A stretch of 64,000 bases of DNA from Pyropia yezoensis (Eukaryota > Rhodophyta > Bangiophyceae > Bangiales > Bangiaceae). This document shows positions 31,073-42,031 of the stretch, piece after piece. Each line of letters opens with the position of its first letter. The first letter of the stretch is position 1. The stretch is from assembly GCA_009829735.1 (NCBI GenBank), contig CM020619.1, positions 28,174,063 to 28,238,062 of the forward strand, given 5' to 3'. The notes under the pieces are model-generated. The model searched no databases and was not told the DNA's origin. It worked only from the letters and a program-made list of their open reading frames with translations. A program made the position numbers and the translations under genes.

Positions 31073-31436
31073 TGTAGCAATATGGTTGGCCGTATTGTGA
31101 CCCTAATATTAGGGGGGCTACTTCTAACCCTTAACTTTCAAGTTGAGAGTCCGTACTGGTCACGGTATCTACAAGTTACGTATGACCAGAGGGACTTGCA
31201 TCTTGGGGTGGAGGGTAGTTAGTAGTGTCTCCGAGGGTTTATAACGTGGGGGCCGGCGACGAATCCACCGCCGGCCAAGGCAGAACAACAAACCCCTCCC
31301 ATTTGGGCTCCCATCTTGGTCCCGTGGCTTGCGCTCCAAGGACAGCAACCTTGGCCTCCCGGTGACGTTGGTGTCGATCCCCCTTGGCGAGTGTTCCCTG
31401 AGAGTGGACGTGCAGCGGATACCCTATTGTGCTACA
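31073..31436 (+). repeat. family-A 5' LTR
   Basis: 364 bp, TGTAGCAATATGGTTGG...GTGCTACA. It shares CCGTACTGG, GTGTCGATC and GCAGCGGATACC with the LTR at 52051, which identifies these two as the pair of one insertion. Confidence 0.95.
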
Positions 31437-31437
31437 T

Positions 31438-31454
31438 TGGTGGAGCTGCAGGGG
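31438..31454 (+). other. primer-binding site, family A
   Basis: TGGTGGAGCTGCAGGGG, one base after the LTR. It differs by one base from the family B and C site (GCTGC for GCAGC). Confidence 0.8.
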
Positions 31455-31661
31455 ACGGGTTTCCGTCACCCTTGTGGTGACGCCGTCTTCGGCCCTAGCA
31501 CACGGATAGGGATCCGGTCCTTTTCTTGTACTCGTGGTGTTGCGACCTGATCGATTGTGTTGAGTTTTTACCTTTGACTGTGATCTACTGTTACTCTCCC
31601 CAATCTACCCCCTCGCTCTCTAATTCGTGGTGATTCTTACGTCGGTTGACTGATTGTGACT

Positions 31662-33734
31662 ATGTCTACCCAAGAGACGGGGAACGTTCATGATGACGGA
31701 TCGGCGTCGACGCCGACTCCGGAGGTGACTACGGGAACCGGGATCGGGAACCCGATCGACAACATTGAGACGCCAATGCTTTCCGGTGCCGGATCGACGT
31801 TTGGCACGGCTCGGACGGCAGGAGGCGGGGGCCCGCCTCAACTGTCATCGACCGACCTCGCTCCGCCGCCTCCTTCACCAGGGGATTCCCTGATGGCATC
31901 ATTGGCCCGCATCGAGGCCCTGTTTTCCGGACTCGACGCTCGTCAAGAGCGCACGGAGGACGCAATGGCAGTGTTGATGTCAACACGCCACACGACGGGA
32001 CCCCGTCGTGTTCCTCCCACACCGGTACGGTTTGAACCGGCCGGACTACTTTCGGAGTCCACCGGGGTCGACCCCGGCGCAGCACCTCCCGGACAGCTTC
32101 CGGACACAATGGGGTATGCATCCGACTCTTCGGCAGAGTTGGAACGGGGTCACACGGAGCGATACGCTCGGAGCACCCGAAGCGGACTCCGCGGACACGA
32201 CCCGGCGGATACTTACGCCGGTGGACAGTCGGTTATTGGGGGAGGGGGTACCCCCTTACAGTATCCCCACGACGAAGGAAGCCAAGCAACTCGGGTTCCC
32301 GAGGTGCCGACGCCTGAAGTACCATCTTCAGTGATGGAAGCTATGACCGCGCAGGTAACTGCGAGCCTACTGAGGCGGATGGAGTCCGATGAGTTTGCTC
32401 ATCAACTGGCTAAGCGACTGGATATCCAGGACACTGACATGGAGATCGTCAACGAGGTCTTCTGGTCGGTCCTTACTCCGGAACGTTATCGTTTGGAGGA
32501 CCGCTCTACCACCGTATCGGAATCGATGCGTAATACGTCGCATCGGGCGATCCGCTCTATGCAGACCCTTATGAAGGGAGTCCCTATGTTCGGGGGGCCG
32601 AACGGACGCCCGTTGGCAGTCATCGGCTTCTTTACTAGCTTTAAGGCAGCCGCAGACAAGGCACTCGTCAACGAGGGACTGGCCCTGGAGATCCTCCCGT
32701 TCTTTGTTGATGAACGGGTGCGAGGCATCCTTCGCCAGGCATCCCCGATGCCGGGAATGAGGGTCGCGGCCACCCCCATGGATGACCGTGGGATTCTCAA
32801 GGAGCTGCTGAGCAGCTACCTCAGTGAGGACAAGTGCGAGGACCACTACCGGGCCCTGCGCACTGCCACCGCCCAGAGCTGGGAGGATGAGGAGATGTTC
32901 AGACGACGGATTCAAGAGCTCGACTACGAGCTGGGGAAGCTCCTCGGAGAAGGGGAGCTACGGGCCATCCTGTTCGCAGGAGTACCCAACTACGTGCGGA
33001 TATCCGCACGGGGCGCCAACACGGCACGGACGAACTTCAGTCGACTGATGCATATGTGCAAGTCCCTGGGGGACGCCTACCGGGTGCTTCACCCGGAGTG
33101 TGCTCTTGCCTCAAAGCCCAAGGATGAGGGGAGCAAGCTCAATCTTACCCCGGTACCGAGGCAAGACAAGATTGAACGGAAGGCCGCACCGGTACTGTCG
33201 GCTACCGATTACGCTCCCACGGGCGAGGAGGAACCACTGGTTGACCAGCAGGGCCACCTGCTGTTACCGGCTACGCCGGTGATCGATGAGCAAGGTACGG
33301 TAGCGTACATCGCTTCGGCGGGGACCCAGTTCCAGGTCAGCGAGGGCACGGGACGTCGCTTCCCGTACGTACGGACTACGGGGTACTCCCCGGTCACGGG
33401 TAACCCTCACCAACCCTTGCCAACATGGGCGGTGCGCACGGAGGAACCTCCGCAGATTGCGGGCCGACCCAACCGGTTGGGGGAGTCCATGTTCCGGTTG
33501 ACCCAAGGACCCAAGGCCTACCAGGGAGCAGGCACTCGGGCGCCCGAGGGAGGCAACCGCCGCTACGGGGCTACCCCGATGCGAACTCAAGGGGGGACCG
33601 GCTCGTCCGGATGTATGTTGTGTGGGGATCCCCAGCACTGGGTGTCTTCCTGCCCACTCATCCCCGAGGAGTCTCGGCGGGCAGCGGCGCAACGCAAGGC
33701 ATCCACCGGGGGGTATCCCGCCAGAGCACCCTGA
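31662..33734 (+). CDS. gag: family-A Gag
   Basis: A 690-residue product from the first ATG at 31662 (MSTQETGNVHDD). The N-terminal 240 residues are Thr/Ser/Pro/Gly-rich and low in structure. A helical capsid-like core follows (MTAQVTASLLRRMESDEF onward; SHRAIRSMQTLMKG; LSSYLSEDKCEDHYRALR). The nucleocapsid zinc knuckle is CMLCGDPQHWVSSC near residue 655 (C-x2-C-x4-H-x4-C). Gag assembles the particle and packages RNA. The TGA stop at 33732-33734 is followed by pol in another frame. Pol's frame has a TAG at 33746-33748, so a simple frameshift fusion is not available; reinitiation is more likely, or this copy is damaged there. The leader 31455-31661 holds no gene. Confidence 0.88.
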   Translation: MSTQETGNVHDDGSASTPTPEVTTGTGIGNPIDNIETPMLSGAGSTFGTARTAGGGGPPQLSSTDLAPPPPSPGDSLMASLARIEALFSGLDARQERTEDAMAVLMSTRHTTGPRRVPPTPVRFEPAGLLSESTGVDPGAAPPGQLPDTMGYASDSSAELERGHTERYARSTRSGLRGHDPADTYAGGQSVIGGGGTPLQYPHDEGSQATRVPEVPTPEVPSSVMEAMTAQVTASLLRRMESDEFAHQLAKRLDIQDTDMEIVNEVFWSVLTPERYRLEDRSTTVSESMRNTSHRAIRSMQTLMKGVPMFGGPNGRPLAVIGFFTSFKAAADKALVNEGLALEILPFFVDERVRGILRQASPMPGMRVAATPMDDRGILKELLSSYLSEDKCEDHYRALRTATAQSWEDEEMFRRRIQELDYELGKLLGEGELRAILFAGVPNYVRISARGANTARTNFSRLMHMCKSLGDAYRVLHPECALASKPKDEGSKLNLTPVPRQDKIERKAAPVLSATDYAPTGEEEPLVDQQGHLLLPATPVIDEQGTVAYIASAGTQFQVSEGTGRRFPYVRTTGYSPVTGNPHQPLPTWAVRTEEPPQIAGRPNRLGESMFRLTQGPKAYQGAGTRAPEGGNRRYGATPMRTQGGTGSSGCMLCGDPQHWVSSCPLIPEESRRAAAQRKASTGGYPARAP

Positions 33735-33853
33735 CCCGCACCGGGTAGGCAGCCAGCTCCAGGTGGAGTACTGGCCGTCGAGGAGGCACCTCCTCAGCCG
33801 GAGGTCCCGGCGGACAGCACCCTACCAAGGGCGGGAAACGAGTAAGAGGAAGG

Positions 33854-36800
33854 ATGACCGGGGGGCGCTGTGGTTACCCAAGCAAGCCACCCCGGAGTAC
33901 CGCGGGGAAAGCCCCACGGAGAGCGCGGTTGAGCCGACGCCGCATCAACCCCCGGGTACACCTTCCGGCCCCGACGACACGGCGTCAGGGGATTGATGAC
34001 CACCCACCAAGGTTGGGAGGAGAGGACGGGAAGCCCCGTCACATGGAACCAGACAAGGGCCCTGTTCAGGATGCCCGAGCTACGCCGGATATCGGTGTAG
34101 GCCACGTACTGTTCACCTTGGAGAACTTCAAGGTATCAGCCACACTGGGGGTAGACCCCCAGACGACCCGATCGTATTACCCCGTACTGGATACAGGGGC
34201 TGGACCCAACCTTATCCGGAAGGACACCCTCCCGGACAAGTGGCTCCCGCGAGTCAGAGTTGCTCGGGGACCCACCATCAAGGACGCGAATGGTCGCCTC
34301 ATTCGTACGACCGCAGCGATGTCGCTGCGGGTTACCATCGGGGAGCTCACTACGGAAGTTGACTTCCTGGTGTGTGAGACCCTATCGGTGCCCTGCATAC
34401 TGGGGTGCACCTTCATCAACGTTCACGTGGATGCAATCCGGCCAGGCCGGAGGACCGTCGAGCTTCAAGAAGCCGACGGGACGAAGCGAGGACATACGGC
34501 TATCGTCAGGGACCTGACGCTACAAGGAAGCCACGTTAACGTGGCTGAGGTGTACGCAAGCGTCGAGCCGAAGACACTTCGGTTGGCCAAGCGAACTCGC
34601 TTTGAGCCGTTGTCGGAGACAGTCCTCCCGGTTAACTGCGACCTCGCAGGCATCTGCAGAGTCCGGTCCAACCTGCCGACGTACAAGCGCTATGGGTTGA
34701 CCATGGCCAACGGTCTCATAGACCTCCCAGCAGGAGGGTCGTCCCTCCTGGTGATGGCGAACTATCGCCGTAAGGCAGTCACCCTCCCGAAGGGAACTAT
34801 CCTCGGGATTGCCGAGCTCTACGAAGGAGATATCCTTACCCCTGATAAGGAAGGTCAAGAGGAACCACTTGAGTTGCTGGCGGCCGCCGAGACCACCGAG
34901 CGACAGCAACCCGATGACGGGAAGCCTAACCCATCGGCGGCTCCGGCGGACCTGCCGCCAAAGGACCAAGAAGCACTGAAGGCCCTTGCCGAGGCTGACC
35001 TCGACCACCTTCCCCCTTCGGTAGCCGAAGGGGTACGACGGATGCTAAGAAAGCATGACGTCATGTGGACAGGCGGGGCCCTGGGTACCATTGGGGCAAC
35101 CCAACATTGTATAGACCTGGTACCAGGCGCACGACCCGCCCGGTCACAACCGCACCGAGCGGGACCTATGCAAGGAGAGATCTTTGATGGAGAAGAGAAG
35201 AGGTTGAGCGAAGCGAAGGTGATACGACCTTCGATGTCGGAGTGGGGTGCCCCAGTCGTTATCGTACCGAAGAAGGATCAAACCCCTCGGTTTTGCATCG
35301 ATTATCGACGCCTCAACTTGGTTACCAAGAAAGACTCATACCCTTTACCAAGGATGGATGAATGCATCGACTCCCTGGGGGAAGCTACGGTGTTTACCAC
35401 CATCGATTGCAATGCCGGATCCTGGCAGATCCCAGTGGTGGACGAGGATATCCCTAAGACGGCGTTCGTCTGTCACAGTGGAGCGTACGAGTTCCTAAGG
35501 ATGCCCTTCGGATTGTCCAACGCCCCCGCTACATTCCAGCGGGCTATCGACATTATACTGTCGGGGGTGAAGTGGCGTAACTGCCTAGTGTACCTCGATG
35601 ACGTCATCGTCTTCTCGCGTAACATAGATGACCATGTGCAACATGTCGACGAGGTACTCACCCTCTTGAGGAACGCCGGGGTAACCCTGCGTCTGAAGAA
35701 GTGCGCCTTCTTCCAACAGGCGGTCGAGTATCTGGGCCACCAGATAACCCCTGGTAAACTAGGGGTACTCGAAGCCAATACCCGGGCACTCCGGGATGCC
35801 CGGTTCCCTAACACCCAGACGCAGCTCAAGAGCTTCCTGGGAATGTGCAACGTATACCGACGGTTCGTCAAGGACTTCGCTCGGATAGCTAAACCGTTGA
35901 CGGTTCTTACGAGCAGTACCTTACCCAAGGTACTCCAACCCCCTTCGCCTAGCGAAGAGGAGGCATTCGAGTCACTGAAGCGAGCCCTACTATCTCCACC
36001 CGTCCTTGCGTTACCGCATAGACGGGGTACCTTCGTCATCGATGTCGATGCGTGTGATACACAAGTGGGATGCACCCTGTTACAGGGAGAGACGTTGATA
36101 GGTACCGACAACGTTATCCCGGACCTACGTCCGGTAGGGTACTTCAGCCGGACACTCAACCCGGCTGAGCGTAACTGTAGTGCCACCGAGCGTGAGTGCC
36201 TCGGGGTTATATGGGCAGTGCAACTGCTCCGTCCATACCTGGAGGGCTCCAGGTTCATCGTGAGGTCCGACCACGAACCCCTACGATGGCTCCTCAACCT
36301 TGGTGACAAGGATTCCGATAGCCATGGGAGGCTAGCCCGATGGAGGTTGAAGATGGCCGAGCACGACTACCGCACCGTGTACAAGGCTGGGTCAACCCAC
36401 CACCTCGGAGACGAGCTGTCTCGACTCGACACCCCGAGCGGGGATACCCGCCCGGTGGACGAAGACATCCCGGTGGTACCGGTCTGCATGAAGGGTAATG
36501 CTACCCAGGGTATGGTTGACCATACCATGGCACACCTTGCGTGCCCATTGACCCTCGCGGACTTCCGCGAGGCACAAGCCAATGACGACGACTGTAGACG
36601 TCATCGCGCTAACCTCCTGGCCGGCACGGCCGGCATCTTCTCCGAGAATGAAGACGGACTCATATACCGGCGGGCACCCGCCGATGGACGACATCAGGTC
36701 GTGGTTCCCGTGTCCTTACGGCAAGCCGTCATGGAACGAGAACACGAAAACCCCACAGCCGGACACCCGGGGGGTTCACGTATGTTCGCAGCAATGCGAA

Positions 36801-38020
36801 GGTTCTTCTACTGGCCAGCAATGGCCGTCGACGTGGTCGACCACGTAAGGGGATGCCACCCCTGTGCACGTAACCGCATGAGCTTAATTAGGCAGGCGTC
36901 TGCCATGAAACTGTTCCCACTGGATGGGCCCATCGAGCAGGTCGCTATCGACATACTCGGGCCACTTCCGGTAACGGAAGAAGGGAACAGGTACATCCTG
37001 TTCATGTCTGAACGATTCACTAAGCTGTCACGAGCGGCAGCCATCCCGAATGATACGGCATATACCATAATGAACGCAGTGGTTGACCACTGGATCAGTG
37101 CTTACGGAGTCATGAAGCAACTCCTCTCCGATAACGGAGCAAACCTTACGTCAGCATTCTGCACTAAGGTCCTGGGCATGCTCGGTATCGAACCACGTCG
37201 CGCATCCGACTACCACCCGCAGTCCAACGGGCAAGTGGAGCGGTTCAACCGCACCATCGTTAAGATGCTACAGTGCTACGTGGCCGAGCACACGAACACG
37301 TGGGACAGGCTTCTGTCCGTACTCACCCTGGCATACAATGCCAGGCCACATCAGAGCACAAACATCGCCCCACTGGAGTTGGTCATGCCGATGGGCGTCG
37401 GTAACCTGACGCTGCCACCCGGCAGGTGCACTCGGTATGATACACCGAAGGGCCGACCGGCCGAACGGATCCACTTAGCTTGGTTGGCCAAGCTATCGTG
37501 GATGATACCGAAGCTCAAGGGTGCCCTTGACAGAACACAACTTCGGTACAAGAAGAACTTCGACGCCCGACTACGGGTGCGCAACGCTACCCTGATGACA
37601 GGTGACTGGGTCTACATCAGACACCAAAAGTTCCGGGGGAACAAGCTCATGCAACCGGTCAAGGGACCGTACCAGATTCTCCACAGAGATGACCACTCTG
37701 TTATCTTACACTCCGATACGGAGATCCAACGCATCAGTGTGAACGATGTGACACCTGCTCCGAAGCCGGAACAGCCTCAGCCGGTACTGGCTGGGTTGCT
37801 ACATGAAGCTCTTACAACCCACCGGTCAGATGACCCGGTGGGACCGGATGGGATTCCATACCAAGTAGAGAGCGTGGTCGGACACACCGACCCGGACCTA
37901 CCAGGACCCTGGTACGTCAAGGTTATGTGGGTCGGATACGACTCACCCACCTGCGAACAGGCGGCGAATATACCCCGCCAACTCCTCATGCCTTACATGA
38001 GGCGACGACGCCTACTGTAA
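33854..38020 (+). CDS. pol: family-A Pol polyprotein
   Basis: 1388 residues from the ATG at 33854; the frame is open from 33749. Domains by residue are protease (VLDTGAGPNLIR, about 110), RT (FCIDYRRLN near 480; YLDDVIVF near 580), RNase H (FVIDVDACDTQVG near 728; ATERECLGVIWA; SDHEPLRWLL), integrase zinc finger (HENPTAGH...CHPC, about 962-1000), integrase core (AIDILGPLP near 1032; SDNGANLTSAF near 1092; YHPQSNGQVERFNR), and a chromodomain-like tail (YQVESVVGH...VMWVGYDSP, about 1335-1388), a feature of chromoviruses that steers integration to marked chromatin. The length is normal for the clade. RT has Ser for Tyr in NAG-Y-WQ (35420), so activity may be reduced. Otherwise uninterrupted. Confidence 0.92.
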   Translation: MTGGRCGYPSKPPRSTAGKAPRRARLSRRRINPRVHLPAPTTRRQGIDDHPPRLGGEDGKPRHMEPDKGPVQDARATPDIGVGHVLFTLENFKVSATLGVDPQTTRSYYPVLDTGAGPNLIRKDTLPDKWLPRVRVARGPTIKDANGRLIRTTAAMSLRVTIGELTTEVDFLVCETLSVPCILGCTFINVHVDAIRPGRRTVELQEADGTKRGHTAIVRDLTLQGSHVNVAEVYASVEPKTLRLAKRTRFEPLSETVLPVNCDLAGICRVRSNLPTYKRYGLTMANGLIDLPAGGSSLLVMANYRRKAVTLPKGTILGIAELYEGDILTPDKEGQEEPLELLAAAETTERQQPDDGKPNPSAAPADLPPKDQEALKALAEADLDHLPPSVAEGVRRMLRKHDVMWTGGALGTIGATQHCIDLVPGARPARSQPHRAGPMQGEIFDGEEKRLSEAKVIRPSMSEWGAPVVIVPKKDQTPRFCIDYRRLNLVTKKDSYPLPRMDECIDSLGEATVFTTIDCNAGSWQIPVVDEDIPKTAFVCHSGAYEFLRMPFGLSNAPATFQRAIDIILSGVKWRNCLVYLDDVIVFSRNIDDHVQHVDEVLTLLRNAGVTLRLKKCAFFQQAVEYLGHQITPGKLGVLEANTRALRDARFPNTQTQLKSFLGMCNVYRRFVKDFARIAKPLTVLTSSTLPKVLQPPSPSEEEAFESLKRALLSPPVLALPHRRGTFVIDVDACDTQVGCTLLQGETLIGTDNVIPDLRPVGYFSRTLNPAERNCSATERECLGVIWAVQLLRPYLEGSRFIVRSDHEPLRWLLNLGDKDSDSHGRLARWRLKMAEHDYRTVYKAGSTHHLGDELSRLDTPSGDTRPVDEDIPVVPVCMKGNATQGMVDHTMAHLACPLTLADFREAQANDDDCRRHRANLLAGTAGIFSENEDGLIYRRAPADGRHQVVVPVSLRQAVMEREHENPTAGHPGGSRMFAAMRRFFYWPAMAVDVVDHVRGCHPCARNRMSLIRQASAMKLFPLDGPIEQVAIDILGPLPVTEEGNRYILFMSERFTKLSRAAAIPNDTAYTIMNAVVDHWISAYGVMKQLLSDNGANLTSAFCTKVLGMLGIEPRRASDYHPQSNGQVERFNRTIVKMLQCYVAEHTNTWDRLLSVLTLAYNARPHQSTNIAPLELVMPMGVGNLTLPPGRCTRYDTPKGRPAERIHLAWLAKLSWMIPKLKGALDRTQLRYKKNFDARLRVRNATLMTGDWVYIRHQKFRGNKLMQPVKGPYQILHRDDHSVILHSDTEIQRISVNDVTPAPKPEQPQPVLAGLLHEALTTHRSDDPVGPDGIPYQVESVVGHTDPDLPGPWYVKVMWVGYDSPTCEQAANIPRQLLMPYMRRRRLL

Positions 38021-38066
38021 CAACCCAACCGACACCGACTTCGGCTGTTGGGGGGTGAGGCTTCTA

Positions 38067-38187
38067 CCTACTAAGTAGGGTGTGACATGGTTACGGCAGA
38101 CTTAGGTTTCTAAGTCAAATCAGACTTAGGCTTCTAAGTCGAACCAAGCTTAGGTAACTAAGTAGAGTCCAGCTTAGGTAACTAAGC
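38067..38187. repeat. palindrome array, copy in A1
   Basis: The same order of five units as at 21378-21498: CCTACTAAGTAGG, two GACTTAGG-(T/C)TTCTAAGTC units, and two AGCTTAGGTAACTAAG units. Substitutions fall largely outside the CTTAG/CTAAG arms. The surrounding spacer (38021-38498) has no gene. Confidence 0.8.
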
Positions 38188-38498
38188 AAAACGCGAACCT
38201 TAATAAGTTAACTTAAAGGTAAAGGCTAACTCCGATAATATCGAAGTATCTAGGGGGACTACACGGGAGGAGGACCTCCCCAAGCCAAGACACAGAGTGA
38301 GGGAGGATGACCTCCCCAAGCATGAACCAACCGGAAGAAGTTGGACGGGAGGCAAGGCACCACTGAGCCGAAAGGGGTACTCCCCAGGGCAGCAAACAGA
38401 GGCAAGCAATGCCCCCGTAGGGGATGAGTTTATACTCACTACGACCCGGCTACCAGAAGGGTTACCGGGGCCCTCCCCCTCACAAACAATAGCACTCC

Positions 38499-39766
38499 TC
38501 AGTGGGTAGACCCACTGCCCGAGGGAGGCCACTCACGCGTAAGCGCGTATACCTCCGTGCTCCACCGGTCGGCAATCTCACGACGGTCAATCACCCGAGT
38601 TACCTCGGTGCATAGCTGGACGAGGGTGCTGCGGCCAGCCTCCACGTCCTCCAGAGCTCTCTGGAGGCGGTCAAGCACGCCACCGAAGCGACGCGCTGAC
38701 CCAACCAGCGCAGCACCCGGGGGGATATCCCCCCAGCTAACAGAGAGACTCTCCCGCATTGCGCGGGCAACAAGGGCGTCAACGCCCTCATACCAGAGAC
38801 GGGGACTCCCGTCATGTAGGACAGGGGCGGGAGGTGACACTGGCGCAGCCAGAGGGGCCACAGGAGCCGACACGGCTACCACCGGAGCCGGTGGCACCTG
38901 ATACGAGGCCCGGTAGGACCCTACCGAAGGGGCTCCACCGTAACCACGGCGGTACTCCGCCCGACGACGGGACACCTCACGCTCCCCACCCACAGAGCCC
39001 CACTCTCGGGGACGACGGCCAACCGCCGCCGGCATCGGGTTACCGAACCACGGAGCAAGGACCTGAAGAGGGTCATGGATAACCATGGGAATACCCAGGT
39101 CAGCAACAGCCTCGGTGGACGCCCACCCATGGCAACTAGGCTCACCCGGCTGAGTACGCCGGACACGCAACGAGTGACGAGGCAAGGGGGAAGCCCCAGC
39201 CTGCGGGTCCCGGTACGGGGGAAGGGCCAACACCCCAGCCCAGCTCACGGCATTGTGAACAGCCAGCAGGGCCTCGAACTCCCGGGCCAACCCGGTCTTG
39301 GCGGCTATCAGGTCCACGCCCAACTGCGCGATGTGCCGACGGACACCCGTCGGAAGATGAAACAGGCGCCCCTGCCGGCGGACGGACAGCAAGAAGGAGG
39401 AAGCCTGCCCGAGGGTAACCTCAAGGGTGAATGTACCCTGCAAAGGGTGGACCGGCCGCGAGGCCAACACACTCCCGAAGTATCGGAGACAGGAGCCGGT
39501 GTCAAACCGGAAAGCAGGCGCGGGTTCCCACCCCTCCTGCCACAGAGGCGGGCGCACGGGAGTGTATACCGGCGCACGACCGTTGCCGGTCTGCAACGCA
39601 CACGTTATATCGGTGCGAAACGCATCCGCCATGACACCATGGTTACGTCGCCAGCTCGACGCCGACTTCAAACCCGCCATGGGCGGGTAGGGAGCCGTCA
39701 ACGACAGATACGGGGATACCCCCGGGTAGTAATCGAAGTCGGGATACCGACCGGTGTCGCCCACCG
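38499..39766 (-). pseudogene. antisense gene of family A, C-terminal part (split)
   Basis: This is the C-terminal 420 or so codons of the antisense gene, nearly identical to 21810-23070, including RYFGSVLASRPVHPLQGTF and RRQGRLFHLP. The gene is cut by the family-B insertion; the N-terminal part lies at 44785-45891. The apparent start at 39854 (MQGEERIRL...) is LTR sequence and not a real beginning. Target duplication CACCG is at 39762-39766. Confidence 0.88.
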
Positions 39767-40234
39767 TGTGGCAGTATTGACCCCCAGGTAGGGGGCAACA
39801 CGTGCCATGCAAGGGGCGGCAGGCCACTAGCCTGATCCGTTCCTCCCCCTGCATTTGGGTCCATATTCCCTAAGTTCGGGATAGTTAGCTTAGTAGTAAA
39901 TCCAACTTGGATTTGAGGGTTTTCTGCATTTATCGTCTTGAATTTTCGTGTGGCCCGGTGAGCAGGTGCTGGGGTGGGAGATTCTGAGTGGCGAGATTCT
40001 GAGTGGACCCTGGGGGGATAAGGGGAGGGACAGCGGGGCTTGGCCCTGCGTCCCCGTCCCGACCAAGAAACTGTTGGACCACACACCATCTTCTTGTTTG
40101 TCCGTGGGGGGATTGCCCCACAACAGGGATAGAGTGTGTGCGACTTGCACTTCTTCCGGTTCCCCCGACACGGGAGGCAGCCCTCGCACACCGCCCCAAC
40201 TTGGGTACTGTGTGTGCGAGTGGTTTTTGCCACA
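39767..40234 (+). repeat. family-B LTR, left
   Basis: 468 bp, TGTGGCAGTATTGACC...GTTTTTGCCACA. The direct partner is 44317-44784, with no difference seen. Confidence 0.95.
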
Positions 40235-40236
40235 TT

Positions 40237-40253
40237 TGGTGGAGCAGCAGGGG
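40237..40253 (+). other. primer-binding site, family B
   Basis: TGGTGGAGCAGCAGGGG, two bases after the LTR. Confidence 0.8.
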
Positions 40254-40329
40254 ACAGAGGTAAACTTTACCTCCGGGTGCACCCGGGTGTAGGGGGCCCT
40301 CTGTCTCGGAGGAACGGTGGTCTTGGACT

Positions 40330-40787
40330 GTGTCGTGTGGATCGTTAGCCAACACGGCTGGATCGGACCTCCCGACGTTCGGGAAACTCTCCGGTGACGA
40401 CTTTACCCCGGCGCCTTTGAATACTGGCCAGACACAGGGTGTACCTGGGGTCGCGGAGGTGCTAGAGGCACTCCAGCCAGCAGGGCCGTGGGTATCGGTG
40501 CGGGCGGTATGCCACCCCGACCCAGTCGGGTGTTCACCCTGAGGGTCTTTCTCGGACCGGTGGTTCGCACTTCGGCCACCGGGTGGTACACTCAAAGGGA
40601 ACGTCCCAAGGTGAGAGGACTGTCCCCGCGAGATCCACTCGGGTTGGATTCAACTTCGGCATAGAGCCGTCGCCAACTAGGCGGGTGGAGGACGGCGGAC
40701 CTTCACTCGTCGGTGATGGGCTCGAGCCTGTGACAGGGGTCGTAGCAAGTTGCTACCCCCGCCACACTCAAAGAAAGTATCTTTGAT
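40330..40787 (+). pseudogene. gag: family-B gag remnant
   Basis: It begins MSCGSLANTAG, the same start as family-B gag at 17271, but the frame shifts and the sequence homologous to the later gag start has lost its ATG (LVGDGLEPV for MVGDGLAPM). At about 40785 it jumps into the protease C-terminus (GAKFGYIDQHEG), so the capsid, zinc knuckle and protease active site are deleted. Confidence 0.7.
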
Positions 40788-40924
40788 CGGGAGCCAAGTT
40801 CGGCTATATCGACCAACATGAGGGACCGGTAGTAGCGGCCACCCTCAACGCGGGCGCGAGTAGCGACCCGAGGTCCGGAAAGGAGAAGCACCAAGCCAAG
40901 TCGGCCGCCTCTCCTCGTCCCCAT

Positions 40925-41920
40925 GTGAACATGGAGGGTGTTCCACCCAGGTTGAGGGTTCAAGGTGAACGCCTCTTGGACCAATATCACAAGTTGTGGG
41001 ATGGTCAATTGGGACTCATGAGAGCCACCCAACACCGGATCGAGTTGAAACCCGGTGTACCCCCTATACGCCAACAACCGTATAGGGGAGGGCCCCGTTC
41101 AAGGGCCCTCTTCAAGGAGCGCTTCAACAAAACTATTGTTAGGCAGCTACGCCACTATGTGAGTGAGCATGTGAAAACGTGGGACCAATACATTTCTATT
41201 CTTACCACTGCCTACAATTCGCAGGTTCACTCATCTACCGGGGAAGTACCCCTCGCTTTTGTGACCCCCCGTCGCGTGCGGTCTATTGCTGTGCGGCGGT
41301 CGCTCCCAACTAGGGAGGATGATGGCAGCACGCCTACTCCTACTGAGAGTAAGGCGGAGTTCGCCGCTAGGCTTGAAAACCTCATCCCTAAAGTCAGGGC
41401 TGAGATGGACAAAGCACAAAAGCGCTACAAGCGTACCTTTGACAAAAAGGTGCGCAATGCTAAACATGTCCCCGAGCAGGGTGACTGGGTGCTGGTACAC
41501 TCGCACACCCCAACTGGGGGTAAGCTGGTATTCCAGACGAAGGGACCGTACCAGGTCCTTCGTACTGATGGGCGGCGTTTCAACATCGAAAGTAACGATG
41601 GGGTCCGCACAGTGAACGGACAGGACGTGGTCAAAGTTGCACCACCGCCTGCAGGCGACCCAGCTTGGGCGCGTGCTTTGGAAGCGTGGCGCCTCCCCTC
41701 ACTGCCTGCGGCCAAACAGGGCCCGCAGGAGTACGTGTTCGATAAGTTCATCGACCACGGATGGGATGAGGATACTAACCGCCTCATGTTGAGGGTGCGT
41801 TGGTTTGGCTACAAAGCCAAGGATGATACGTGGGAATATGTGGAGGACCTTCCCGCTGAGAAGGTCCGGGCGTACTGTGCCCGGAATGAGATAGACCCTA
41901 ACAGCCCTCCCTCAACGTGA
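40925..41920 (+). CDS. family-B pol fusion: leader plus integrase tail/chromodomain
   Basis: A 331-residue frame. The first 57 or so residues (MNMEGVPPRLRVQ...RSRALFKE) are the start of the RT region. The frame then passes without a break into the end of integrase (RFNKTIVRQLRHYVSEHVK, SILTTAYNSQVHSS), a linker, and a chromodomain-like tail (YVFDKFIDHGW...LMLRVRWFGYKAKDDTWE). The deletion keeps the frame. No catalytic aspartates of RT, RNase H or integrase remain, so it cannot catalyse; the tail might still bind chromatin or sit in a particle. Whether it is made is unknown. Confidence 0.75.
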   Translation: MNMEGVPPRLRVQGERLLDQYHKLWDGQLGLMRATQHRIELKPGVPPIRQQPYRGGPRSRALFKERFNKTIVRQLRHYVSEHVKTWDQYISILTTAYNSQVHSSTGEVPLAFVTPRRVRSIAVRRSLPTREDDGSTPTPTESKAEFAARLENLIPKVRAEMDKAQKRYKRTFDKKVRNAKHVPEQGDWVLVHSHTPTGGKLVFQTKGPYQVLRTDGRRFNIESNDGVRTVNGQDVVKVAPPPAGDPAWARALEAWRLPSLPAAKQGPQEYVFDKFIDHGWDEDTNRLMLRVRWFGYKAKDDTWEYVEDLPAEKVRAYCARNEIDPNSPPST

Positions 41921-42031
41921 GGGAAGGCCGAGCAACAGTGCCAAGAGAGTGCTTCAAGTCGAAGTGGTACGCAGAGTGGCTTTTAACTACAGCCCTAACC
42001 CTCACACTCTCACAACAAAGGCAGCTGCCAA

